Shown one piece after another: positions 1-5,922 of a stretch of 7,771 nt of DNA (positions are counted from its first letter, which is position 1; the number at the start of each line of letters is the position of its first letter). Source of the stretch: an uncultured Candidatus Saccharibacteria bacterium (GTDB taxonomy: Bacteria > Patescibacteriota > Saccharimonadia > Saccharimonadales > Saccharimonadaceae); contig CAMEGH010000026.1 of the NCBI GenBank assembly GCA_945916045.1, positions 1 through 7,771 of the forward strand, given 5' to 3'. The notes below the pieces were generated by a model, which saw nothing but the letters and a program-made list of their open reading frames with translations, was not told the origin of the DNA and made no database searches. Position numbers and translations under genes: made by a program.

Positions 1-61
1 ACAATCCCCGTTGTGGTCTTTCACCTATCCGAAAGGAAGTTATGTACAAGCGCAGAACGTA

Positions 62-100
62 GCGCATAAGCACTCCGGCTAACGCCACCTGCTTATGCGC
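62..100 (+). other. Perfect 11-bp hairpin enclosing a TAA
   Basis: GCGCATAAGCA (62-72) pairs without mismatch with TGCTTATGCGC (90-100) around a 17-nt loop. It is not followed by a T-tract, so it is not an intrinsic terminator on the + strand. The loop contains the TAA (80-82) that closes the frame open from base 2. It is probably a structural element of the RNA proposed for this region; its role is unknown. Confidence 0.5.
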
Positions 101-254
101 GCCCATATAGAATCAATCTCGCCGACTTCTAGGAGTTATGATGCGAAAGTATCCTCTATGAGCGCTTGAGTCAGCGCTAACAGAAATGGACTCTGCTGCC
201 ACGCAGCACACCTCAAAGTAAAAGGCTTGTTAATGGCCGCAACCTGCGGCCCAC

Positions 255-288
255 ACCCATACTCTATTGTAAACGGAGTATGGGTTTT
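255..288 (+). terminator. Intrinsic terminator of the upstream transcript
   Basis: ACCCATACTC (255-264) pairs perfectly with GAGTATGGGT (276-285) across an 11-nt loop, and TTTT (285-288) follows. It lies upstream of sbcB and separates sbcB from whatever is transcribed into the window from the left. It therefore also argues against starting sbcB at the upstream in-frame ATG at 227. Confidence 0.8.
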
Positions 289-325
289 CCATTTTCTGCC
301 ATATTTCCGTTCCACCGCCCGCCCG

Positions 326-334
326 TGCTACTAT
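326..334 (+). promoter_or_regulatory. Extended -10 promoter of sbcB, leaderless type
   Basis: TGCTACTAT is an extended -10 (TGnTAnnnT) with the -10 hexamer at 329-334 and no clear -35. With usual spacing, transcription would begin at about 341, the A of the sbcB start codon. The preceding 20 nt hold no Shine-Dalgarno sequence. A second possible hexamer, TATAAA at 332-337, lies too close to the ATG for normal spacing. Confidence 0.6.
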
Positions 335-340
335 AAACAT

Positions 341-1756
341 ATGAGCCGAACTTACTTTTTCTACGACCTCGAAACCAGCGGACTTAACCCGCGCAATGAC
401 CGCATTATGCAATTTGCCGGGATTCGCACTGACGAACAGTTCAACCAAATTGGCGAACCGTACAATATTTTGGTGGCGCTCAATGAAGACACGTTGCCAA
501 GCCCGGGCGCGTTAATGGTCACCGGCATTAGCCCGCAGCAAACGGTGGACGAAGGTTATACCGAAGCGCAATTTGCAAAGATATTTGCCGAAGAAATCTG
601 CACGCCCGATACGATTATTCTTGGGTTTAACAGTATTCGGTTTGATGATGAATTTATCCGTGCGCTGTTGTGGCGTAATTTTTACGATCCGTACGAATGG
701 GCGTACAAAGATGGCCGTTCGCGTTGGGATATGCTAGATGTGGTGCGTTTGACGCGTGCTTTGCGCCCTGATGGCATTAACTGGCCAGTGGTGGATGGCA
801 AGCCGGTGAATAAACTGGAACTGTTGAGCAAAGAAAATGGTCTCGAGCATGCAAAGGCGCACGATGCATTGAGTGACGTTGAAGCGCTGATTGGTGTAAC
901 GAAACTGATCGCCGAAAAGCAGCCGCAACTCTTTCAGTACCTGCTAAAACTACGCGACAAAAAAGAAGTTGCCAAGCTGGTAGACGTTCATGCGCCGCAG
1001 CCGTTCGTGTACGCCAGTGGTCGCTACGATGCGCAGTTTAATAAAACCACCGTGGCGTGGCCACTTGCCGAGGCGGACTATGGTAATATTTTTGTGTACG
1101 ATTTGCGCCACGATCCAAGCGAATGGGTGCAAAAATCCGCGCGCGAGCTTGAAAAGATTATCAATACGCCGTACAAAGAGCGCGACGAAAACTACGTGAA
1201 GTTGCCCGTAAAGAAGCTGCAATTTAATCGTGCGCCCGCGGTGGCACCACTTGGTGTGCTAGAGCAATCTGATGGCTGGCAAAAGATTTCGCTCGACCTA
1301 AAAACGGTTGAAGCGCACCGCGCCACCTTGCAGCAGCATCCAGAATTTGCACGCACCGTTGCCCAGATTCTTTCCAAAAAGCCAGAATTTGCGCCGCTGC
1401 CTGACGCTGAAAGTAAGCTCTACGACGGCTTTGTAAGTGACCGCGACAAACTCCGCGCAGAGGTGCTACGTAATAGTAACGAAGACGAGCTGCAAAAATA
1501 CAAGCCAGAATTTACCGACGCGCGCATGAAAGAATTATTCCCACGCTACAAAGCACGCAATTTCCCGCGCTTGCTTGCGAGCGAAGAACGCGCCGCCTAC
1601 GAAACGTACCGCGCTGCGCGCATTCAGCGCCAAATGACGCCATTTATGAAGGATTTTCAGGCGCAAAGCAAGCGCACCGATCTTTCAACGCATCAGCAAT
1701 ATATTCTCGAAGAACTCAAGTTGTGGCTTGAGTCGATTATGCCAGAATCTGAGTAG
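341..1756 (+). CDS. sbcB: Exodeoxyribonuclease I (SbcB), DEDD family
   Basis: This 471-aa protein degrades single-stranded DNA 3' to 5' in recombination and repair, by family knowledge. It aligns along its whole length with E. coli exonuclease I (about 475 aa). Visible motifs are the ExoI motif around D9 and E11 (DLETSGLNP), the second acidic motif FDDE at 101-104, and the third motif with H174 and D179 (HDALSD). The conserved stretches NFYDPYEW, ALRPDGINWP, and RYKARNFP near the C-terminus also match, so the nuclease, SH3-like and C-terminal helical domains all appear present. The start at 341 is chosen because MSRTYFFYDLE aligns with the family N-terminus; the in-frame ATG at 227 would place the upstream terminator and the promoter inside the gene. 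No ribosome binding site is seen. It is transcribed alone, and its TAG abuts the stop codon of the opposing small membrane protein gene. It is not known here whether it works with SSB or RecA partners as in E. coli. Confidence 0.93.
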   Translation: MSRTYFFYDLETSGLNPRNDRIMQFAGIRTDEQFNQIGEPYNILVALNEDTLPSPGALMVTGISPQQTVDEGYTEAQFAKIFAEEICTPDTIILGFNSIRFDDEFIRALLWRNFYDPYEWAYKDGRSRWDMLDVVRLTRALRPDGINWPVVDGKPVNKLELLSKENGLEHAKAHDALSDVEALIGVTKLIAEKQPQLFQYLLKLRDKKEVAKLVDVHAPQPFVYASGRYDAQFNKTTVAWPLAEADYGNIFVYDLRHDPSEWVQKSARELEKIINTPYKERDENYVKLPVKKLQFNRAPAVAPLGVLEQSDGWQKISLDLKTVEAHRATLQQHPEFARTVAQILSKKPEFAPLPDAESKLYDGFVSDRDKLRAEVLRNSNEDELQKYKPEFTDARMKELFPRYKARNFPRLLASEERAAYETYRAARIQRQMTPFMKDFQAQSKRTDLSTHQQYILEELKLWLESIMPESE

Positions 1757-2059
1757 TTAAATTTGGCCGAAACGACGTTTTGGCAGCTGGCTTTTTTGCT
1801 GCAAACGCTTTTTGGCGATGCGATCAATCTGTAAAAACGAAATGAGTGACACGGCGGTCATGCGGAAAATTAGCAGCCAAACGATAAGCGCGATAATTAG
1901 GAGCATCGCGCTTGCTGGTAGCGAATACGTGGTGCCAGGTAGTGCGCCAACCAGCAAAAATGCCATCAACGCGTTTGCTACGCCCGACTGTGTCAACAAA
2001 AAAATACTACTTATCACGCTAATTACCAGCAGTAAAGTTTTTTGCGTCGGTTGTTTCAT
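1757..2059 (-). CDS. Small unassigned membrane protein, 100 aa
   Basis: I do not recognise a named family. The protein has a short basic N-terminus, a hydrophobic stretch at residues 9-41 that could be one segment plus a re-entrant part or two short segments, a second strong segment at about 47-65, and then a semi-hydrophobic stretch to 78. The C-terminal tail is basic (KKR at 83-85, KRR at 94-96), suggesting a cytoplasmic C-terminus by the positive-inside rule. There is no cleavable signal motif or catalytic motif. The gene is credible because it has a consensus-like promoter, a Shine-Dalgarno sequence GGTGGAG 7 nt before ATG, and membrane-protein composition. Its TAA directly abuts the sbcB stop, with no bases between. 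It diverges from uvrA across 152 bp. No function can be inferred; proximity to repair genes is not evidence since the strands differ. Confidence 0.7.
   Translation of the reverse strand: MKQPTQKTLLLVISVISSIFLLTQSGVANALMAFLLVGALPGTTYSLPASAMLLIIALIVWLLIFRMTAVSLISFLQIDRIAKKRLQQKSQLPKRRFGQI
1766..1797 (+). terminator. Possible sbcB terminator inside the opposing gene
   Basis: GCCGAAAC (1766-1773) pairs with GTTTTGGC (1777-1784) with one G-T wobble and a 3-nt loop. Six Ts follow at 1792-1797, but 7 nt separate stem and T-tract, which is longer than ideal. If used, sbcB transcription would end within the 3' coding end of the opposing small membrane protein gene. Confidence 0.35.
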
Positions 2060-2066
2060 GAGTTGG

Positions 2067-2073
2067 CTCCACC
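2067..2073 (-). promoter_or_regulatory. Ribosome binding site of the small membrane protein
   Basis: Reading the minus strand, GGTGGAG lies 7 nt before the ATG at 2059. It supports this start and shows that the organism uses Shine-Dalgarno initiation for some genes, in contrast with sbcB, uvrA and dedA here. Confidence 0.7.
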
Positions 2074-2085
2074 AAGAATTAATTA

Positions 2086-2115
2086 TGTATATTCATAATG
2101 TAGCATTGCTGTCAA
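2086..2115 (-). promoter_or_regulatory. Promoter of the small membrane protein gene
   Basis: On the minus strand there is a perfect -35 TTGACA (2115-2110), an 18-bp spacer and a -10 TATACA (2091-2086). This predicts a 5' leader of about 20 nt containing the ribosome binding site. It fires away from the uvrA promoter. Confidence 0.65.
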
Positions 2116-2193
2116 AAATATGCAATCATAAGCATTATGCAAATGACTCTTCGCTCGCCGCTGTTTGCGAGGGTGGATTTTCGGCGTAAAAAT

Positions 2194-2202
2194 TGCTATA
2201 AT
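2194..2202 (+). promoter_or_regulatory. Extended -10 promoter of uvrA, leaderless type
   Basis: TGCTATAAT is a perfect extended -10 with the hexamer at 2197-2202 and no good -35 at normal spacing. Transcription would begin at about 2209, leaving about 3 nt before the ATG at 2212. No Shine-Dalgarno sequence exists upstream. No LexA-like operator (CTG-N10-CAG or GAAC-N4-GTTC) is visible. Confidence 0.7.
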
Positions 2203-2211
2203 AACGTAGAT

Positions 2212-5034
2212 ATGGCAGAGGTAATTAAGGTCACTGGTGCAAAAGAGCATAATCTCAAAAACATTACGGTAGAGATTCCGCGCGATAAGTTGGTAGTAAT
2301 TACCGGCTTGAGTGGGAGCGGAAAGTCTTCGTTGGCGTTTGATACGATTTATGCCGAAGGGCAGCGCCGTTATGTTGAAAGTCTCAGTAGCTATGCACGC
2401 CAATTCTTGGGCATTATGGACAAGCCCGACGCCGAAAGTATTGAAGGCTTGAGTCCGGCTATTAGTATCGATCAAAAATCAACCAGCCGAAACCCACGCT
2501 CAACCGTGGCAACTGTGACCGAAATTTACGATTATCTGCGCTTGTTGTTTGCGCGCATTGGCGTGCCGCACGACCCAATTACTGGCCGCGAAGTAACGCG
2601 CCGTACCAAAGATGATATTATCGATGAAATTATGGCAATCGAAGCGGGTACTCGCTTGATGCTGCTGGCGCCTATCGCCAAAGATAAAAAGGGTGAATTT
2701 GCCCACGTGCCAGAACAATACCGCCGCCAAGGATTTGCCCGTGCACGCGTGGACGGCATTGTGTATGCGCTCGACGAATTCCCAGATTTGAACAAGAACG
2801 ACCGCCACACAATTGAAATTGTAGTTGACCGTTTGGTAATGGCGGATGACATGCGCGGCCGTGTGGCGGCAAGCGTTGAACAGGCACTCGATGTGGGTGG
2901 CGGCATTGTCGGCGTATTGTTTGCCGACACCGACGAAGTAAAACTATTGAGCCAGCGCTACGCTTCAATCGACAACCCTGATATTGAAATCCCTGAACTT
3001 GAACCGCGCTTGTTTAGCTACAATACGCCACTTGGCGCCTGCCCGACCTGCATGGGGCTCGGCAACCGTCTGGAAGTTGACCCGGAATTGGTATTTAACC
3101 CAAATCTTACTATTGCCGAAGGGGCGATTCGCCCATACAATCGCGTCAACAGCGACGCGTGGTATATGAAACGCTTGCAAGAAGTTGCTGATGCGCACAA
3201 CTTTAGCCTAAAAGTGCCAGTCAAAGAGCTCAGCGAAAAAGATCGCCAAAAAGTACTCTACGGTACGGGTGAGCAAAAATATCGCGTCAAACTAAGCGCT
3301 GGCCGCCACTACGATTCTACCTACGAAGGCGTCATTCCAAACCTCGAACGCCGTTGGAAAGAAACCGACAGCGACTTTATGCGAAAAGACATCGAACGCT
3401 TTATGCGCGAACGAAAATGTACCGCGTGTAAAGGCGCGCGCTTGAAGCCAGTTGTGTTGGCCGTTACGGTGCATGGCTATAATATTATGGATATTTGTGG
3501 GCTGGGAATTGATGAGGCGATTGCGTTTTTCAATTCGCTGCAACTGACTGAAACTGAGCAGCAAATTGCCGCCATGATTATGAAAGAAATCACCTCGCGA
3601 CTTTCATTTATGAGCAACGTGGGCCTCAGCTATCTTGAGCTTGCGCGCGCCGCAAACACCTTGAGTGGCGGCGAAGCGCAGCGTATTCGTTTGGCAACGC
3701 AGATTGGCTCTGGTTTGCAGGGTGTGCTGTATGTGCTCGACGAGCCGTCGATTGGCTTGCACCAGCGCGACAACGATAAACTAATCGCGACGCTGAAACG
3801 CCTGCGCGATTTGGGCAACACCGTGCTCGTCGTAGAACACGACGAAGATACCATTCGGGCAGCGGATTACTTGCTTGATATCGGCCCAGGCGCCGGCGTG
3901 AATGGTGGTAATGTGGTAGCGGCGGGAACGCCCGCAGAAGTTGCTAAAAATAACGATAGTATTACTGGTCGCTACCTGAGTGGTGCCGAAGAAATCCCCG
4001 TGCCAAAAAAGCGCCGCAAGCTTGATGACGAGCGCCAACTGTTCATTAAAGGCGCGCGCGAAAACAACCTCAAAAAGATTGATGTTGCGTTACCGCTAGG
4101 TGTGATGACGGTAGTCAGCGGCGTGAGCGGGAGTGGTAAATCAACCCTTGTCAACGACATTTTGGCCAAAGAATTGTCGGCTCGTTTGCACCGCGCACAC
4201 GCCGTACCGGGCGCACATGACAACATTGAAGGCATTGAGCAGCTCGATAAAACCATCATTGTTGACCAGTCGCCAATTGGTCGTACGCCGCGTTCAAACC
4301 CGGCAACCTACACAGGCATTTTTACGCAAATTCGCGAGCTATTTGCCGGTACGCCCGAAGCAAATGTGCGCGGCTACAAAGCAGGGCGTTTTAGCTTTAA
4401 TGTGAAAGGCGGCCGCTGCGAAAACTGCCAAGGCGACGGCATGATCAAAATTGAAATGCACTTTTTGCCAGATGTCTACGTAACGTGCGAAGTCTGTAAC
4501 GGCAAACGCTACAACCGTGAAGCGCTTGAAATTAAGTACAAAGACGCAACGATTAGCGACGTGCTAGATATGACGGTTGATACCGCCGTGCAATTCTTTG
4601 AAAACGTGCCAGCGATTCACCGTAAGCTCGAAACGCTGGTAGAAGTGGGGCTTGGCTATATTAAACTTGGCCAGCCGGCTACGACCTTTAGTGGTGGTGA
4701 GGCGCAGCGCATTAAGCTCGCGACCGAACTCAGCCGCCGCAACACTGGTAAGACGCTCTATATTTTAGACGAGCCGACGACCGGTTTGCACAGCGCTGAC
4801 GTCAAACGCTTGCTAGGAATTTTGCAGCAGCTGGTTGAAGGTGGCAATAGCATGGTGATTATCGAACACAACCTCGACGTTATTAAAACTGCCGATCATA
4901 TTATTGATATGGGGCCAGAAGGCGGTTCGGCGGGCGGAAAAGTCGTCGCACTTGGCACGCCAGAGCAAATTGTGGCCAATAAAAACTCGGCCACTGGCAA
5001 ATATCTGGCGCCACTTTTGAAGAAGAAAAAGTAG
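2212..5034 (+). CDS. uvrA: Excinuclease ABC subunit A (UvrA)
   Basis: This 940-aa protein matches the family's usual length and is the damage-sensing ATPase that loads UvrB in nucleotide excision repair. It has two ABC modules. The first has Walker A GLSGSGKS (32-39), signature LSGGEAQ (from 484) and Walker B VLDEP (508-512). The second has Walker A GVSGSGKST (637-645), then a second signature SGGEAQR and ILDEPTTGLH near the C-terminus. Cysteine pairs C403/C406 and C736/C739 with C759/C762 are intact. C277/C280 (CPTC) are present, but the partner pair that family members such as E. coli carry about 24 residues earlier is absent; the local sequence is ASIDNPDIE (251-259). The start at 2212 is chosen because MAEVIKVTGAKEHNLKNI is the family N-terminus; the in-frame ATG at 2137 would add 25 unconserved residues across the promoter. 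It ends with LLKKKK. It is monocistronic, divergent from the small membrane protein and convergent with dedA. Confidence 0.97.
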   Translation: MAEVIKVTGAKEHNLKNITVEIPRDKLVVITGLSGSGKSSLAFDTIYAEGQRRYVESLSSYARQFLGIMDKPDAESIEGLSPAISIDQKSTSRNPRSTVATVTEIYDYLRLLFARIGVPHDPITGREVTRRTKDDIIDEIMAIEAGTRLMLLAPIAKDKKGEFAHVPEQYRRQGFARARVDGIVYALDEFPDLNKNDRHTIEIVVDRLVMADDMRGRVAASVEQALDVGGGIVGVLFADTDEVKLLSQRYASIDNPDIEIPELEPRLFSYNTPLGACPTCMGLGNRLEVDPELVFNPNLTIAEGAIRPYNRVNSDAWYMKRLQEVADAHNFSLKVPVKELSEKDRQKVLYGTGEQKYRVKLSAGRHYDSTYEGVIPNLERRWKETDSDFMRKDIERFMRERKCTACKGARLKPVVLAVTVHGYNIMDICGLGIDEAIAFFNSLQLTETEQQIAAMIMKEITSRLSFMSNVGLSYLELARAANTLSGGEAQRIRLATQIGSGLQGVLYVLDEPSIGLHQRDNDKLIATLKRLRDLGNTVLVVEHDEDTIRAADYLLDIGPGAGVNGGNVVAAGTPAEVAKNNDSITGRYLSGAEEIPVPKKRRKLDDERQLFIKGARENNLKKIDVALPLGVMTVVSGVSGSGKSTLVNDILAKELSARLHRAHAVPGAHDNIEGIEQLDKTIIVDQSPIGRTPRSNPATYTGIFTQIRELFAGTPEANVRGYKAGRFSFNVKGGRCENCQGDGMIKIEMHFLPDVYVTCEVCNGKRYNREALEIKYKDATISDVLDMTVDTAVQFFENVPAIHRKLETLVEVGLGYIKLGQPATTFSGGEAQRIKLATELSRRNTGKTLYILDEPTTGLHSADVKRLLGILQQLVEGGNSMVIIEHNLDVIKTADHIIDMGPEGGSAGGKVVALGTPEQIVANKNSATGKYLAPLLKKKK

Positions 5035-5049
5035 CTTTTTGAAATAAAG

Positions 5050-5086
5050 AACGCTCCCCGTATTATGTGAATGAGGAGCGTTTTTT
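5050..5086 (+). terminator. Intrinsic terminator shared by uvrA and dedA
   Basis: AACGCTCC (5050-5057) pairs perfectly with GGAGCGTT (5075-5082) over a 17-nt loop, followed by TTTTTT (5081-5086). It sits between the convergent uvrA and dedA stop codons, which are 67 nt apart. On the minus strand the stem is followed by a T-rich TTCTTTATTTC, so it may also end dedA transcripts less strongly. Confidence 0.85.
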
Positions 5087-5101
5087 GTGTTATTGGGGGG
5101 G

Positions 5102-5770
5102 TTATTTCTTCTTGCGGTTCTTTGTTTTTGAAAGCAACACAACAAGCTGGTGGCGCGTTCCGTCAACCAGGATCTGTCGTTTTTCTTTCGAAGAAAGTGC
5201 GTGAATGATAATTGGTGCAATCGAAATAAGTACGATAACGATGGCAATAATCTCGATATTAACGCCCATGTCCTGCAGCTTTTGCCCGACAAAATAGCCA
5301 AGATAAGTAAAACCTGCCGTCCAGATAAGACCGCCAATTACATTGAAAAAGAAGAATGTTTTGTAATGCATTTTGCTGACCCCGGCAATAATTGGAGTGA
5401 AGGTGCGCACCACTGGAACGAAACGCGCCAGAACGATCGCAGGCGGGCCATATTTTTCGAAGAACGCTTCGGCTTGAACGAGGTATTTCTTTTTGAAGAA
5501 CTTTGAATTTGGTTTTTCGAACAGTTTGCGACCCACCTTGTGACCAAAACTATAGCCAACGTTGTCGCCTAAAACTGCCGCAAAGAAAAGCATCGTAACA
5601 AAAACATGAATACTGATAGAAAATGTACCTTGCTGCACAAGAAACCCTGACATAAATAAAAGGCTGTCTCCTGGTAAGAAAAAACCAATCAATAGGCCTG
5701 ATTCGGCGAAAATAACGGCAGCCACAGCAAACGGGCCAAGGTGTGTAATAAATTCAATTAGATGATGCAT
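5102..5770 (-). CDS. DedA-family (SNARE-associated/VTT) membrane protein
   Basis: This 222-aa integral membrane protein belongs to the DedA family, some members of which recycle undecaprenyl phosphate or other phospholipids across the inner membrane. Family marks in order are E23 in FAESGLL, FFLPGDSLL with D35, GDNVGYSFG (68-76), and the motif around ARFVPVVRTF with R116, P119 and R122, followed by PIIAG. These acidic and arginine residues are the ones usually essential in the family. Hydrophobic segments lie at about 12-45, 52-70, 108-131, 135-165 and 172-192. The C-terminus is hydrophilic and basic, ending KNRKKK. The length is normal. The gene lacks a ribosome binding site and has an extended -10 a few bases upstream, implying a nearly leaderless mRNA. 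The substrate cannot be told from sequence, so no specific symbol is given. Confidence 0.93.
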   Translation of the reverse strand: MHHLIEFITHLGPFAVAAVIFAESGLLIGFFLPGDSLLFMSGFLVQQGTFSISIHVFVTMLFFAAVLGDNVGYSFGHKVGRKLFEKPNSKFFKKKYLVQAEAFFEKYGPPAIVLARFVPVVRTFTPIIAGVSKMHYKTFFFFNVIGGLIWTAGFTYLGYFVGQKLQDMGVNIEIIAIVIVLISIAPIIIHALSSKEKRQILVDGTRHQLVVLLSKTKNRKKK

Positions 5771-5792
5771 GATACTATTTAGTATAGCATGC
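5767..5792. repeat. Imperfect inverted repeat over the dedA start
   Basis: The left arm GCATG-ATACTA (5767-5777) mirrors the right arm TAGTAT-AGCATGC (5780-5792), with a 2-nt centre and a 2-nt insertion in the right arm. The core ATACTA-TT-TAGTAT (5772-5785) is a perfect 6-bp repeat. It covers the dedA -10 box, the predicted transcription start and part of the start codon. It could be an operator or a hairpin at the mRNA 5' end, or simply A/T-rich promoter sequence. Confidence 0.45.
5781..5789 (-). promoter_or_regulatory. Extended -10 promoter of dedA, leaderless type
   Basis: On the minus strand TGCTATACT is an extended -10 with the hexamer at 5786-5781 and no matching -35. Transcription would begin at about 5774, four bases before the ATG at 5770. 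No usable Shine-Dalgarno sequence is present; a GGGAGGA lies far upstream and outside the predicted transcript. Confidence 0.6.
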
Positions 5793-5838
5793 TGTGGTTA
5801 AAATCCTCCCGTTTAATGATGTAGTAAAAATAAGCTTT

Positions 5839-5868
5839 TTGTGTCTGGCCTAAAAACAATGGTATAAT
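5839..5868 (+). promoter_or_regulatory. Promoter of the L25 gene
   Basis: A perfect -10 TATAAT (5863-5868), also extended as TGGTATAAT from 5860, lies 18 bp after a weak -35 TTGTGT (5839-5844). The predicted start near 5875 gives a leader of about 48 nt. A CGAAC (5891-5895) and GTTCG (5904-5908) stem could form within that leader. Confidence 0.7.
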
Positions 5869-5911
5869 AGTAATGCAATAGTAATATTTCCGAACAAGTA
5901 TCCGTTCGACG

Positions 5912-5918
5912 AAAGGAG
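5912..5918 (+). promoter_or_regulatory. Ribosome binding site of the L25 gene
   Basis: AAAGGAG (5912-5918), continuing as AGAG, lies just before the ATG at 5923. It is the strongest Shine-Dalgarno sequence in the window and fixes the start of the ribosomal protein gene. Confidence 0.85.
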
Positions 5919-5922
5919 AGAT

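Larger units (their letters stand above)
1..288 (+). ncRNA. Possible 3' part of an unassigned structured RNA
   Basis: No convincing protein gene lies here, but the stretch is dense in hairpins and ends in a strong intrinsic terminator. Perfect stems seen: 62-72 with 90-100 (11 bp), 161-165 with 174-178, 194-199 with 203-208, 235-241 with 245-251 (7 bp), and the terminator stem 255-264 with 276-285. This looks like the 3' portion of a stable RNA, or a structured 3' UTR, transcribed from left of the window. I could not assign a family. RNase P RNA was considered because of CTTGAG at 165-170 and AAAAGGCTT at 220-228, but its conserved core motifs are missing. tmRNA was considered because a TAA at 80-82 sits in the loop of the long hairpin, but there is no T-arm. 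An open frame from base 2 to the TAA at 80-82 (26 codons, no start) could instead be the tail of an upstream protein. The identity is unknown. Confidence 0.35.

Noticed and set aside
1..254. RNase P RNA 3' half
   Set aside because: CTTGAG (165-170) and AAAAGGCTT (220-228) resemble parts of its 3' region, but the conserved AGAGCAAACCGCC-like, AGATGAATG and ACAGAA-C-GGCTTA cores are not found where expected.
40..254. tmRNA, with tag stop codon in the loop of the 62-100 hairpin and ACCTGCTTA as in E. coli
   Set aside because: There is no T-arm (GGTTCRA) or tRNA-like 3' end before the terminator, and the would-be tag HKHSG is unlike known tags.
227..340. Start of sbcB at the in-frame ATG at 227
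   Set aside because: It would place an intrinsic terminator and the extended -10 promoter inside the gene, and the added residues have no match to the family N-terminus.
2137..2211. Start of uvrA at the in-frame ATG at 2137
   Set aside because: The added 25 residues are not part of UvrA and would contain the TGCTATAAT promoter; MAEVIKVTGA at 2212 is the family start.
4813..5337. Long minus-strand frame (174 codons) across the uvrA end and dedA
   Set aside because: It overlaps two well-supported genes in another frame, crosses the shared terminator, and has no protein likeness or ribosome binding site.
5873..5881. Three-codon mini-ORF ATG CAA TAG just after the L25 -10 box
   Set aside because: The ATG begins only 4 nt after the -10 hexamer, before the expected transcription start, so it is probably not transcribed whole.
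5892..5907. LexA-type SOS box upstream of L25
   Set aside because: GAAC and GTTC are separated by 8 bases, whereas the Gram-positive-type box has 4, and L25 is not an SOS gene.
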